From NCBI GenBank assembly GCA_016284235.1, contig JAEEOK010000117.1, positions 34,072 through 98,071 of the forward strand: a stretch of DNA of 64,000 nt, in the 5' to 3' direction. Below, in pieces: positions 18,680 to 28,984 of this stretch. Position 1 is the first letter of the stretch. Each line of letters begins with the position of its first letter. A program made the translations under genes and the position numbers. This stretch comes from Succinivibrionaceae bacterium. Lineage in GTDB: Bacteria; Pseudomonadota; Gammaproteobacteria; Enterobacterales; Succinivibrionaceae. The notes beneath the pieces are model-generated. The model saw only the letters and a program-made list of their open reading frames with translations. It was not told where the DNA came from and did no database searches.

Positions 18680-21235
18680 TCAGAATTTGAACTTTTCAAC
18701 CATTTTCTTCTGCTCGGTTGCAAGATTGTCAAGAACAAGGCATGAGTTCTTTGCTTTTTCTATTTCTCCTGCATTTATATCCGAGAGTTCTGAAATGCGG
18801 TTGACGTTATTGGCAACCTCATTAGACGTGCAGCGCTGCTCTTCAGCTGCACTGGCTATCTGGTGTGCCATGTCGTTAATTGTTGTTAAAATCGCTTTTA
18901 TCTCTTCTATGGACGAATTTGCAGCCGATGTCTGCATGACTGAGTGCTCCATTTCTGTTTCGCAGTCGTGAATGGTTGATACGCAGCGGGAAACGGTCGT
19001 CTGCAGTGTTTCGATAAGTTTTTGCACCTCGTCCGTGGAAACAGCTGTTTTCTGAGCAAGATTCCTAACCTCGTCTGCCACAACGGCAAAACCGCGCCCG
19101 TGTTCACCGGCACGTGCAGATTCTATGGCCGCGTTAAGAGCCAGAAGGTTCGTCTGTTCCGCAATATCCTTGATTACTCCTACTATGGATCCGATGTCAT
19201 CACTCATATCGCTTACCTGCTTGACGGCATCAGACGTTCTCTTGAGTTTATCCGAGAGATTGTGATTTGTTGTTATATTTTCACTCATGGTCCTGCGACC
19301 TGATTCAGCTGCATCATTTACCTCGATTATTCGATGCAGGGAGTTTTCTGCAGATTCAGCAACATTGTCAGCAGAAGCTCTCATCATATTGATGGAATTT
19401 ACGATTTGAGTTGTTTCATTCTTCTGTATCTGAATTTTTTCCGCAGTACTGCTCATGGATTCGCTGTTTGAATGTGCGTTCTCCTGAAGGGTAATGGCTG
19501 ATTTACTGATATTGCTTACTGTATTTCCAAAATTTTCTATCAGAGTGTTCATTTTTTGTGCGAGATAGCCGAATTCGCTTTTTGAACGGAATTTGACCGG
19601 CACAGTCATATCACCCTCGGCAAGTGCGTTGATGGAGGTTACAATGCGTGTAAGCGGAATATTGATTACTCGGCCGACTACATAAGCAACCATTACGGCA
19701 ACGAGAACACCGAAAACAATTACAACTATCAGTTTTATATAACTTGCCGTTATTATCTTATACGCACCGTTTACAGCAGCATTCATCTGCATGTTACTTT
19801 TCGATGACAGGGCGGCAATTGTTTCACTCAGAGCCATCAGCTCCTCATTTGCTTTCAGAGTCTTGTTCTTTAACGCTGTCTTCTGCCGGACAAGTTTCAG
19901 ATGTTCCACCAGAACGCCTGAATCATCGGCCACGCTTACGGCGAAGTTTTTGTAGTATCTGCCGAGATCGTTTTCAAATGTGGAAAGATTTCTCTTTATT
20001 TCATCGATTTTATCCATGTATATTTTTACGGTATTTTTGTTTTTCTTTACCGTTTCTTCTATCTGAGCAAGATTTTCACTGCTCAGAGCTGAATCAGTGC
20101 TTGTTACCAGCATTCCTTTGAACGGCTCCGGAGCAAGCATCAGCTGATGCACATAGTCATCCTCTTCCTTCATTATTGCCTTAACGTTGTTGTATTCTTC
20201 CGAATACAGCGTAACAAGAGCTCTGAAAGAACTTATCTCCTTGTTCAGTTTTTTCTGCTGTTGAACCTGATCCAGGTAGTCCCTGGCAATCGTGCCTGTA
20301 TATGATTCGTATTTTGCAAGATGCTCCTTGAGTGATGCCAGAAGTTCTGTGAATTTCTCTTCGTTCTCAATCAGAGGAATGAATTCATCAACTGACTGCT
20401 TGAACAGGGAGTTTTGCATCTTGTATATATCTGTAAGTTTTTCTATTTCTTCTGGATTTTTGGATGTCAGAATCTCAACAAGCGCTTTGTGAGATACGTT
20501 GATGTCCTTTTCAAGCTTTCCTGCTTTGATTACAAGAGGTGTGGTTGTTTGCGTCACCTCATTAAATGCTTCATTCAGATTGCTGAAGGCGTTGAAGCTT
20601 GAAATACCGGATATGAGCAGCATGACCATAAGAATGCCGAATCCGTAGTAGACAAGCTTTACTACAGGAATGTTTTTGAAGATTGTTGTTATTCTGAGCC
20701 GGGATTTCTTTTTGACCGGGGCTTCTTCCTTCTTTTCAGCAGCATCTTTTTTATTAGACTGAGCTTCTTTTTTGCGGTTATCTTTTACGTTATTCGTGAC
20801 AGCTTCGTGTTTGGATGTTTTTTCTGCGGTGTCTTTATTCCTTTCTGTCCTGTTCAGAATTCCTCGGACAGACTGATCCTTCTTTAAGCTGCTGTCGAGA
20901 CTAGGTTCCTTAGATGACTTCTCACCTGACGCTGTGCTTTCAACTTTTTTGTCAGACGGCATGGAATCATTCTGGTTTTCGTTTTTTTTATCTGATTCCT
21001 TGTTTGTGTTGTGCTTTTGTAATTCGCTAATACCGGTAATGATGCCGGTTCCTCCTGTTTTGGAATCAGCGGAGTCTGCCCTGGTGATTTTGGCATCGTT
21101 CTTCCTGCCCTTTTCAGCATCGGTATTCTGCTTTGCCTTGTTTTTCAGTCCAAGTCTTTGGGCTATTTGGACACCGTTCTTTCGGAATCCAAAGCTCATT
21201 GCTGATTTGTGCTGGCTTTTGAATCTGTTTTCCAT
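18680..21235 (-). CDS. methyl-accepting chemotaxis protein with long cytoplasmic N-terminal extension
   Basis: This 851-residue receptor has the membrane segments at about 193-214 and 500-521, a periplasmic helical sensor domain of about 285 residues between them, a HAMP domain at about 522-575, and the signalling domain with its conserved tip at about 690-728 ([21 protein letters not shown] and [10 protein letters not shown]). It would signal through CheW and CheA; no other chemotaxis gene is in the window. It lacks a C-terminal NWETF-type tether. The odd part is residues 1-190: a basic, Lys/Ser/Glu-rich, low-complexity region before the first membrane helix. Most receptors have only a few residues there. 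No nearer ATG with a better ribosome site stands out. Confidence 0.92.
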   Translation of the reverse strand: MENRFKSQHKSAMSFGFRKNGVQIAQRLGLKNKAKQNTDAEKGRKNDAKITRADSADSKTGGTGIITGISELQKHNTNKESDKKNENQNDSMPSDKKVESTASGEKSSKEPSLDSSLKKDQSVRGILNRTERNKDTAEKTSKHEAVTNNVKDNRKKEAQSNKKDAAEKKEEAPVKKKSRLRITTIFKNIPVVKLVYYGFGILMVMLLISGISSFNAFSNLNEAFNEVTQTTTPLVIKAGKLEKDINVSHKALVEILTSKNPEEIEKLTDIYKMQNSLFKQSVDEFIPLIENEEKFTELLASLKEHLAKYESYTGTIARDYLDQVQQQKKLNKEISSFRALVTLYSEEYNNVKAIMKEEDDYVHQLMLAPEPFKGMLVTSTDSALSSENLAQIEETVKKNKNTVKIYMDKIDEIKRNLSTFENDLGRYYKNFAVSVADDSGVLVEHLKLVRQKTALKNKTLKANEELMALSETIAALSSKSNMQMNAAVNGAYKIITASYIKLIVVIVFGVLVAVMVAYVVGRVINIPLTRIVTSINALAEGDMTVPVKFRSKSEFGYLAQKMNTLIENFGNTVSNISKSAITLQENAHSNSESMSSTAEKIQIQKNETTQIVNSINMMRASADNVAESAENSLHRIIEVNDAAESGRRTMSENITTNHNLSDKLKRTSDAVKQVSDMSDDIGSIVGVIKDIAEQTNLLALNAAIESARAGEHGRGFAVVADEVRNLAQKTAVSTDEVQKLIETLQTTVSRCVSTIHDCETEMEHSVMQTSAANSSIEEIKAILTTINDMAHQIASAAEEQRCTSNEVANNVNRISELSDINAGEIEKAKNSCLVLDNLATEQKKMVEKFKF

Positions 21236-21402
21236 AGTTCGACTCTTATAACATGAGTTCCTTACATTTTAATTGTTTTTTGCAGACAAATAATTGATCA
21301 CTGTTTGATATTTATGCCGGCAGTGTTCTTTGATGCAAATTTAATGCATTTATCTCAAAGTAAGTCTTTTGTGACGAATTTCTCAGTTTGATTCTTTTGC
21401 TG

Positions 21403-21408
21403 TATAAT
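21403..21408 (+). promoter_or_regulatory. -10 element for hinT
   Basis: A perfect TATAAT lies 80 bases upstream of the hinT start in the divergent spacer with the chemoreceptor gene. No good -35 is seen. Confidence 0.45.
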
Positions 21409-21488
21409 TGACAGCGTTTAAGTCGTCCTGAAGTTTTGATAAACTTTCGTTGCCGGCAGGTGCTTGTTAAATTCCCGTGGAGATCAAG

Positions 21489-21836
21489 ATGGCTGAAGAA
21501 ACCATTTTTAGCAAAATTATTCGTCATGAAATACCGTCTGATATTGTATATCAGGATGATATGGTAACCGCATTCAGAGATATAAGTCCTAAAGCCAAGG
21601 TTCATATTCTCATCATTCCCAACAAGGTTATCCCGTCAGTTAATGAAATCGAAGAAGAAGACGAGAAGGTTATCGGGCATCTTTTTACGGTAGCCCGCAA
21701 GGTGGCTCAGATGGAGGGGATAGCACAGGATGGTTATCGTCTGATATTCAACTGCGGAAAAAACGGCGGTCAGGAGGTTCCTCATCTGCATATGCATCTT
21801 TTAGGCGGTGAGCAGCTCAGAGGTTTTGGATTCTGA
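21489..21836 (+). CDS. hinT: HIT-family purine nucleoside phosphoramidase HinT
   Basis: HinT hydrolyses AMP-lysine and related adenosine phosphoramidates and can remove AMP from aminoacyl adenylates. The histidine triad is HLHMHLLGG near the C-terminus. The frame opens with a GTG at 21477, but the ATG at 21489 is preferred because GGAG lies six bases before it and M-A-E-E-T-I-F begins like the family; this gives 115 residues. The next gene is an lpoB homologue, which matches the E. coli hinT-ycfL-lpoB neighbourhood. Confidence 0.93.
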   Translation: MAEETIFSKIIRHEIPSDIVYQDDMVTAFRDISPKAKVHILIIPNKVIPSVNEIEEEDEKVIGHLFTVARKVAQMEGIAQDGYRLIFNCGKNGGQEVPHLHMHLLGGEQLRGFGF

Positions 21837-21858
21837 GAGCTTGTGTGGTAGTTGTTGT

Positions 21859-22614
21859 ATGAGAAGTTTATTTTGTCTATTGTTGGTTGCAGCGGTATCA
21901 TTGTCAGGGTGTTCAATGCTCAGATATCAGTACAGTGATCGCGGTCGTATAGAAGCTGACAGAGCCTCATCTTCGTCTGTTGAAACGGCATCGGGAGCCA
22001 GGGTGGAGATTGTTGATTCCAGCACGGTAATGACTATTGACGGATCCGATGACAGCAAGCCTCTGATTACCGAGGACAGTCAGTTGGTTGCCGCTGCGGA
22101 CTTACCTTCACAGGATTCATCTTCGGTTCAGGGCAGTGTGCCTTTGAAGTCAGATAGACAGGAAGAAGTAGCTGCTCCGGTTTCTGTTTCATCGTCAGCG
22201 GCATCATCAGTTGATCGCAATGTGATTGCTACATCCAATTCTATGATAGCCAAGTCCTACGGATCCATTCCTAACGGTTCTTTGATATATGTTGAAAAGG
22301 TTGTGTGCGATCCTCCTCTGGTGTACAAGACTGATGCTTTGACTACATCCGTGGAGAACAGTTATGCCGGATCCGGCAAATTCAAGTTGGCTTCAGCTGA
22401 AAGTGTTAAACGCCTTCGCTCCAATTTTGAATACCAAAGTGTTGCCAATAACGGCGATTGGGGAAATCTGGCAAATCTGGCGCGAAGTGAAAAATATGAT
22501 TACGTATTTTACGGTGCCATAGGTGAACAGAGCGGGAAGAAGCTTTTAACATACTATCTTATCAAAGTTTCTACCGGTGAAATTGTCTGGGAGAATACCA
22601 GTAGCGTAAGTTAA
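21859..22614 (+). CDS. lpoB: penicillin-binding protein activator LpoB-like lipoprotein
   Basis: LpoB is an outer-membrane lipoprotein that reaches through the peptidoglycan and activates the synthase PBP1B. The product is 251 residues. A signal peptide ends in the lipobox LSGC, with Cys18 the lipidated residue. Residues about 25-130 are a Ser/Asp-rich disordered linker. The C-terminal domain matches LpoB: NGSLIYVEKV, GKFKLASAESVKRLR, YDYVFYGAIG and VSTGEIVWEN align by eye with the E. coli protein. The ATG at 21859 is chosen because it opens directly on the signal peptide. The hinT neighbour supports the call. The linker is unusually Ser-rich, where E. coli has Pro-rich sequence. Confidence 0.83.
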   Translation: MRSLFCLLLVAAVSLSGCSMLRYQYSDRGRIEADRASSSSVETASGARVEIVDSSTVMTIDGSDDSKPLITEDSQLVAAADLPSQDSSSVQGSVPLKSDRQEEVAAPVSVSSSAASSVDRNVIATSNSMIAKSYGSIPNGSLIYVEKVVCDPPLVYKTDALTTSVENSYAGSGKFKLASAESVKRLRSNFEYQSVANNGDWGNLANLARSEKYDYVFYGAIGEQSGKKLLTYYLIKVSTGEIVWENTSSVS

Positions 22615-22936
22615 TGCTTCTGCATGGAAAAAAAAACAGTATATCAGGACTCGTTGTTGAAGATTTGCAGCCGGGTTCTGATTTTTTTTGCTCTCTGCAA
22701 ATTCGAGTTGTAAATATCTGATTCGATAGTCAACCTAATATGCACCCGTATGCATACTAATTTTCTAATTTAAAAAAAGATAGAAACCTTTGCTGCATAA
22801 GGGTTCCCGCCTTAAATTTTTTCAATTTGCAGCGGAACACAGGCCATGTATTCGAAAAAATGCTCTGATGATTTGATTATCCCAGGGAGTGTGAGTAATC
22901 CATGATGTCCTTACCGTTGTTAACCATCTGTTTCCT
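22615..22936. other. spacer between lpoB and lysR (convergent)
   Basis: No gene is visible. TAAGG at about 22797-22801 can pair with CCTTA at about 22811-22815 ahead of AATTTTTT, which would make a weak terminator for lpoB. An overlapping alternative pairing exists just upstream. Confidence 0.4.
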
Positions 22937-23842
22937 TCAGATCACGGGAGGCTTGCTCACAGCATACATTTCTTTTATGTGCGTGATAAACTTTGTTGCC
23001 AATGCGTTTGGATGTCTATCATTATCCCAGGAGAGTAGATATTCTACATTTATTGCAGGAACTATTTTTTTTATTGTAACATTTGTGCTCGACGAGATAT
23101 TCTTAGCTACGGATGCTGGGAAAATGGCAATTCCAAGATCTCTGTTTACAAGTTTGGCGGCATTGGAGGAGTGAGCTGTTTTAACTATAAAATGAGGTTC
23201 CTTTTTAAAATTTTTAAACCAGCTTCTTATTTCATCTTCACGCGATCGTCTTGAAGAAATTATCAGATCATTATCTATAAGTTCCTCCAGCGTAATGTAT
23301 TGTTTTTTTGATTTGCCAAGGGGATTGTTTGCAGGAATAATTGCTACCCAGTTTTCAGAAAATACCTTAAAGCCATCCAGCAGATCAGAGTTGGTCGGAG
23401 TCATTGTAATTGCAAGATCTATAAGACCTGATTTCAGACGATCCGTCAAATCATCAACATTTCCGCACCATAAGTTGTACGTTACATTGGGATAGAGTTT
23501 TTTAAATGATTCTATCCATTCTGCCACGAGCGTCGGACCATTGCTGTCAACATGACCGATGTAGAGCGTGCCGCTGATGCCGTTTTGCATTTCAGATATT
23601 TCTGTTTTAGTCATATCAACCAGGGTTAAGAGCTGTTCTCCTCTTCTCTTAAAGGCTAAACCTTCAGCAGTCAACGTCAGATGTCGCTTCCCTCTTATAA
23701 ACAGACTGCATCCAAGTTCATCTTCAAGTTCCATAAGAGCTCTGCTCAGCGGCGGCTGTGACAAATGCAGTTTTTCCGCTGCTCTGGTGATGTTAAGTTC
23801 TTCGGCTGCAGTCATAAAATAACGAATTTGTCTTAAATCCAT
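22937..23842 (-). CDS. LysR-family transcriptional regulator
   Basis: The 301-residue protein has an N-terminal winged helix-turn-helix (MDLRQIRYF through LSQPPLSRALMELEDELGCSLF) and a LysR substrate-binding domain from about residue 90. GAGGAGAT precedes the ATG. It is divergent from gltB across a 546-base spacer that carries a perfect 12-bp inverted repeat. In Bacillus subtilis the LysR regulator GltC is likewise divergent from the glutamate synthase genes, so control of gltBD is a reasonable guess. The ligand cannot be read from the sequence. Confidence 0.9.
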   Translation of the reverse strand: MDLRQIRYFMTAAEELNITRAAEKLHLSQPPLSRALMELEDELGCSLFIRGKRHLTLTAEGLAFKRRGEQLLTLVDMTKTEISEMQNGISGTLYIGHVDSNGPTLVAEWIESFKKLYPNVTYNLWCGNVDDLTDRLKSGLIDLAITMTPTNSDLLDGFKVFSENWVAIIPANNPLGKSKKQYITLEELIDNDLIISSRRSREDEIRSWFKNFKKEPHFIVKTAHSSNAAKLVNRDLGIAIFPASVAKNISSSTNVTIKKIVPAINVEYLLSWDNDRHPNALATKFITHIKEMYAVSKPPVI

Positions 23843-23987
23843 AAATATCTCCTCTTCGGTTTTTATTATACCTTAAAAGTATCGTTATGTTGTTGTTATA
23901 GTATTTTATTTGTTTTTAACAGAGATCTATAATTTTTGCGAATTTTAGGAATATGAACACGGTTGTTAAAGAATATCACGAGCAGTT

Positions 23988-24058
23988 AATAAATATCGTG
24001 GCATTGAATATAGCGTTCAAAAAAAGATGAACATAAATTAAGTTTTACGATATTTATT
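23988..24058. promoter_or_regulatory. 12-bp perfect inverted repeat in the lysR-gltB spacer
   Basis: The arms AATAAATATCGT (23988-23999) and ACGATATTTATT (24047-24058) are exact complements, 47 bases apart. A second pair, GTTC (24015-24018) and GAAC (24029-24032), is nested inside. The distance would suit a dimer-of-dimers regulator or a hairpin in a gltB leader. The rest of 23843-24388 holds no convincing gene. Confidence 0.5.
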
Positions 24059-24388
24059 TGCTTCTTTGTTCATATGACGGTGCGGATGGATGACAGAGTG
24101 TCTGTATAACCGAGTATTGCTCATCAATACCGGCAAGTATGGATGAACAAAAAAACAGTGCATGAAGGACAGAGTAGTGTGAGTACAGGTTCATCATGCT
24201 TCTGATGATTTCAGCCGGGATTACTGAGCTGCCCTGACTGCCGTAACAGGGAAGAGTTTTTACGGCGAAATATGCGGATAACAATAAACTGAACCGGTCC
24301 AGGTATGCATATAAGTCCGGGAAATACATACTTTATCGAATGATTTAATTTTAAGTTTGCTCTTACATGTGCAATGGAGTTTTACAAC

Positions 24389-27300
24389 ATGTCTGTATAC
24401 GAACAAGATTATTACGAAGCCAAGCATGAAGCATTAGCAACTGAGCACGATGCATGTGGTATTGGAATGGTTGTCAACATGGATGGCAGGAGAGAGTACC
24501 GAACTCTTGATGATGCGCTGTCTATTGTGGAAAAGCTTGAGCATAGAGCCGGTAAGGATGCTGCCGGAGAGGTTGGTGACGGAGTTGGTATTTTATTGCA
24601 GGTGTCCCACGGTTTCTTCAAAAAAGCCGCCGCCGATTCTGGAATCAGTTTAGGAGATGCCGGAGATTACGGCGTAGGAATGTTTTTCCTTCCCCAGGAT
24701 TTGAGAAAAAGGACATTCGCAAAGAGACTTTTTCAGGTAAATTGTGAAAAAAACGGACTGAAAATTCTGGGCTGGAGAGATGTGCCGACAAATCCGGCAA
24801 TTCTTGGTAAAAAGGCTCTGGACTGCATGCCGTATATTGCACAGTGTTTCATTGAAAGACCTGCGGATTGTTCAAAAGGCATTGATTTTGATCGTAAGCT
24901 TTACGTATGCAGACGTGAATTTGAACAAAGTGCAGATGACACATACATCAATTCACTGTCCTCCAGAACAATAGTCTACAAGGGCATGTTTTTGGTAGGT
25001 CAGCTGCGCCGTTTCTATACTGATTTGCAAAGCAGAGATTATGAAACGTCCATTGCCATGGTGCATTCCCGCTTTTCTACCAATACAACTCCATCATGGG
25101 AAAGAGCTCATCCGTACCGTCTTATAGCTCATAACGGAGAGATAAATACGATACGCGGAAATCATGATCGCATGCTTGCGCGTGAGGAAACTCTTCACAC
25201 TCCATGGCTGGATGAATATGCTGACAAGACATTTCCTGTAATCCACGCTTCTGGTTCAGATTCAGCCATGCTGGATAATACACTTGAATTTTTTATGATG
25301 AACGGTGTACCTCTCCCTTTGGCGGTTATGATGATGATCCCCGAGCCATGGAAGAATGATACCTACATGGAGCAGGAGAAAAAGGATTTTTATCACTACT
25401 ATGCAACCATGATGGAACCTTGGGACGGACCTGCGGCTATTTTATTTACCGACGGTGAAATTGCAGGTGCCACACTGGATCGCAACGGCCTGCGCCCTTC
25501 AAGATATTACATTACTGACGATAACCGCCTGATTTTATCCTCTGAGGTCGGTGTGCTTGATATAGATCCATCGCATATTGTCAAGAAATCACGTTTGCAG
25601 CCGGGTAAAATTCTGCTGATTGATACCAGCAAAGGCCGTCTGATTTTAGACGAAGAATGTAAAGAGTTATATTCTAAAAAATATCCGTACGGTGAATGGC
25701 TTTCTTTAAATCTGCTTCAATTATCTGAACTTAAAATCCCGAATAAAAAGATTCCGACCCACAGTCAGGAAATGAGGGATCGTTTATACAGAGTATTCGG
25801 TTATACGTATGAAGATGTAAAAGAACAGATCCTGCCGATGGCCTCTAATGCGACTGAAGCTACAGCTTCTATGGGACATGATATTCCTTTGGCGGTATTA
25901 TCTGAAAAACATCAGCTGCTGTTTTCATACTTCAAGCAGCTGTTTGCCCAGGTTACCAATCCGCCGATTGATTCAATCCGTGAAGAATTGGTCACCGACA
26001 CATCAGTTTATGTTGGTTCGGACGGAAATCTTCTGGAACCGTGCGGTGAAAATTGCAGGGTTCTGCAAATCAACAATCCTATTCTGACAGGCGTTGATTT
26101 ACTTAAAATCAAATCTCTGGATCAGGAAGGCTTTAAGAGCGGCGTCGTATCCATTCTCTACTATAAGAACACTTCTTTGGAAAAGGCTATTTCTCAGCTT
26201 ATTGTTAATGTTGATCGTCTGTGCAGCAAGGGCGTTAATATCGTGATCCTTTCTGACAGAGGAGTTGATGAAAACCATGTTCCTATTCCGTCGCTGCTTG
26301 CCGTTTCCGCTACAGAGCAGCATCTGGTAGAAACCAAGAAGCGGACAGCAGTCTCTATAGTTTTAGAAAGCGGTGAACCTAGAGATGTTCATCAGATGGC
26401 AACTCTGCTTGGTTTTGGCGCAAGAGCCATAAATCCTTATCTTGCCCATGAATGCATAGCAGAACTTATAGACAAGGCAATTTTAGACAAGGATTATCAC
26501 ACCGCTATTGCGGATTACAACTCCGCGGTGCTGCACGGCATTGTCAAGACCGCCGCCAAGATGGGTATTTCAACATTACAGTCATACCAGTCAGCCAAGA
26601 TTTTTGAGGCAGTGGGAATTTCAAAGAACGTTATTGACAAATACTTTACGGGCATAACAAGCAGAGTGGGCGGAATAGATCTGGATGAAATTTCCGAGGG
26701 CATTCTTTTCCGTCATGATCGTGCTTTTGATCCTATGGGTCTTGCAGTCGACACCAGTCTTGACAGTACTGGATTCCATGGTCTCAGAAGCGGAGTTGAT
26801 AAGGAGGATCATCTCTATAACCCTCAAACAATTATTGCGCTGCAGAGTGCAGTCAGGGCTGGAAGCTATGAGATGTTCAAAAATTATTCAGCCATTGTGG
26901 ACAATGAAAAGCCTCATACCCTGAGAGGATTAATAGATTTTGTCAAGGTTGATAATCCTATCCCTCTCGAAGAGGTTGAACCGGTTTCCGAGATTGTCAA
27001 ACGCTTTAAGACGGGTGCCATGTCGTATGGTTCAATCTCCAAGGAGGCTCATGAAACTCTGGCTGTTGCCATGAACCGTCTGGGCGGTAAATCAAATACT
27101 GGTGAAGGCGGTGAGGATCCTGCCCGTTTCGGAACCGAAAAGAACAGCAAGATTAAGCAGGTGGCATCCGGCAGATTCGGAGTAACAAGCGAATACTTAA
27201 ATAATGCTGAAGAAATCCAGATCAAAATGGCTCAGGGAGCAAAACCAGGAGAGGGCGGTCATCTTCCAGGAAAGAAAGTCTATCCGTGGATTGCTGAAAG

Positions 27301-28957
27301 ACGATATTCAACTCCAGGTGTTTCATTGATATCTCCTCCTCCTCATCATGACATTTATTCAATTGAGGATTTGGCTCAGTTGATTTATGACCTGAAGAAT
27401 GCCAATAGAAAAGCAAGAATTTCGGTCAAGCTGGTATCGGAATCCGGCGTGGGAACTATTGCCTGCGGAGTTGCAAAAGCCGGTGCACAGGTAATTTTAA
27501 TATCAGGCTACGATGGAGGTACCGGTGCCGCTCCGGCAAGTTCGATTCATAATGCAGGACTGCCGTGGGAATTAGGACTGGTTGAAGCTCATCATTCTCT
27601 TATAGAAAACGGCCTCAGAGGCAGGGTTGTTATTGAGGCGGACGGCAAGCTTATGAGCGGCAGAGATGTGGCAATAGCTGCACTTTTGGGTGCTGAAGAG
27701 TTTGGATTTGCCACTGCTCCTTTAGTGTCCATGGGCTGCATGATGATGAGAGTCTGCAATAAAGACACATGTCCTGTCGGTATAGCCTGCCAGAATGAAA
27801 CTCTTAGAAAGCGCTTCAGCGGCAAGCCTGAGCATGTAATGAACTTTATGCTTTTCATTGCCGAGGAGCTGCGCGAAATCATGGCTTCACTTGGAATCAG
27901 AACAGTGGAGGAAATGGTGGGAAGAAGTGATTTGCTCAAGGTTAAAGAGAAGCAGATCACAAAGCGTGCAGAGATGGTAAATATGAATCTTATTTTAGAT
28001 CAGTCCTTTGCCCATGCAGAAGAAAGCCATTTCATAGCAGAAGAAGCCTATGATTTTAAACTTGAAAATACCATCGACGAGAGTCTCTTCCTGCCAAAAT
28101 TCAATAAATGGAACGGTAAGGGCAAATTGACTTTAGATGATGTGCAGATTTCAAGCACAAACCGAAGTGTGGGAACCATACTGGGCTCCTGCATAACTGA
28201 AAAATACGGATCGTCACTTGATGACGACAGTGTTCAAATCTCTTTAAACGGAGGCGGCGGCCAGAGCTTTGGAGCATTCATACCAAAGGGTCTTACTTTA
28301 AAACTCACCGGAGATGCAAATGACGGTTTCGGTAAGGGACTCTCGGGAGGAAAGCTGGTTGTAATTCCTTCCGGAAATGCATCATATGAAGCTTCAGAGA
28401 ATGTAATTATCGGAAATGTCGCCCTGTACGGTGCAACATCGGGATCTGCCTATATCAACGGTATTGCAGGTGAAAGGTTTATGGTAAGAAATTCAGGAGC
28501 AACGGCTGTATGCGAAGGCTGCGGAGATCACGGACTTGAGTATATGACCGGCGGAAGAGCAGTGATCCTGGGTGAAGTCGGTAAAAATTTTGCCGCAGGC
28601 ATGAGCGGAGGAATTGCCTACGTTCTGGATCAGAATCACAGTCTCTACATGAGAACCAACAAATCTTTAATTGAGATGACAGAGCTGAAGGATCCTGACA
28701 GAAAGGAGCTCAAAGAGATTCTGACGGATTATGAAAAGAGTACTAAGTCCAAAAGAGCGGCGGAGATTTTAAGTGATTTTGAATCCTGGGTTCCCCTGTT
28801 TAAAAAGATTATTCCTCTTGATTATAAGAACATGCTTACTTTAATCGGCAAGTATGAAGAGCAGGGAATACGTCATGATCAGGCGGTTTATGAAGCTTTT
28901 AAGGATGTGGCATCAGGATCCTCGGACGCTGCAATTCGACAGTTAAAGAATGCATAG
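24389..28957 (+). CDS. gltB: glutamate synthase large subunit GltB
   Basis: GltB makes glutamate from glutamine and 2-oxoglutarate. With the ATG at 24389, which has GGAG nine bases upstream, it is 1522 residues; an ATG at 24374 lacks a ribosome site. A short propeptide precedes the amidotransferase nucleophile, the Cys in HDACGIGMV (about residue 23). The FMN synthase domain holds KPGEGGHLPG and the 3Fe-4S cysteines in GCMMMRVCNKDTCPVG, and the C-terminal beta-helix GXGXG domain is present. It is 27 bases from gltD. Leucine codons TTA and TTG look commoner here than in the flanking housekeeping genes. Confidence 0.96.
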   Translation: MSVYEQDYYEAKHEALATEHDACGIGMVVNMDGRREYRTLDDALSIVEKLEHRAGKDAAGEVGDGVGILLQVSHGFFKKAAADSGISLGDAGDYGVGMFFLPQDLRKRTFAKRLFQVNCEKNGLKILGWRDVPTNPAILGKKALDCMPYIAQCFIERPADCSKGIDFDRKLYVCRREFEQSADDTYINSLSSRTIVYKGMFLVGQLRRFYTDLQSRDYETSIAMVHSRFSTNTTPSWERAHPYRLIAHNGEINTIRGNHDRMLAREETLHTPWLDEYADKTFPVIHASGSDSAMLDNTLEFFMMNGVPLPLAVMMMIPEPWKNDTYMEQEKKDFYHYYATMMEPWDGPAAILFTDGEIAGATLDRNGLRPSRYYITDDNRLILSSEVGVLDIDPSHIVKKSRLQPGKILLIDTSKGRLILDEECKELYSKKYPYGEWLSLNLLQLSELKIPNKKIPTHSQEMRDRLYRVFGYTYEDVKEQILPMASNATEATASMGHDIPLAVLSEKHQLLFSYFKQLFAQVTNPPIDSIREELVTDTSVYVGSDGNLLEPCGENCRVLQINNPILTGVDLLKIKSLDQEGFKSGVVSILYYKNTSLEKAISQLIVNVDRLCSKGVNIVILSDRGVDENHVPIPSLLAVSATEQHLVETKKRTAVSIVLESGEPRDVHQMATLLGFGARAINPYLAHECIAELIDKAILDKDYHTAIADYNSAVLHGIVKTAAKMGISTLQSYQSAKIFEAVGISKNVIDKYFTGITSRVGGIDLDEISEGILFRHDRAFDPMGLAVDTSLDSTGFHGLRSGVDKEDHLYNPQTIIALQSAVRAGSYEMFKNYSAIVDNEKPHTLRGLIDFVKVDNPIPLEEVEPVSEIVKRFKTGAMSYGSISKEAHETLAVAMNRLGGKSNTGEGGEDPARFGTEKNSKIKQVASGRFGVTSEYLNNAEEIQIKMAQGAKPGEGGHLPGKKVYPWIAERRYSTPGVSLISPPPHHDIYSIEDLAQLIYDLKNANRKARISVKLVSESGVGTIACGVAKAGAQVILISGYDGGTGAAPASSIHNAGLPWELGLVEAHHSLIENGLRGRVVIEADGKLMSGRDVAIAALLGAEEFGFATAPLVSMGCMMMRVCNKDTCPVGIACQNETLRKRFSGKPEHVMNFMLFIAEELREIMASLGIRTVEEMVGRSDLLKVKEKQITKRAEMVNMNLILDQSFAHAEESHFIAEEAYDFKLENTIDESLFLPKFNKWNGKGKLTLDDVQISSTNRSVGTILGSCITEKYGSSLDDDSVQISLNGGGGQSFGAFIPKGLTLKLTGDANDGFGKGLSGGKLVVIPSGNASYEASENVIIGNVALYGATSGSAYINGIAGERFMVRNSGATAVCEGCGDHGLEYMTGGRAVILGEVGKNFAAGMSGGIAYVLDQNHSLYMRTNKSLIEMTELKDPDRKELKEILTDYEKSTKSKRAAEILSDFESWVPLFKKIIPLDYKNMLTLIGKYEEQGIRHDQAVYEAFKDVASGSSDAAIRQLKNA

Positions 28958-28984
28958 GTAAGGAATACGGAAAGGTAAAAGTAT

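Noticed and set aside
22902..23174. A 90-codon + strand frame with hydrophobic segments.
   Set aside because: It is antisense to the C-terminal end of the well-supported LysR gene.
24054..24329. A 91-codon minus-strand frame in the lysR-gltB spacer.
   Set aside because: No ribosome site or recognisable composition; it overlaps one arm of the inverted repeat and is most likely chance.
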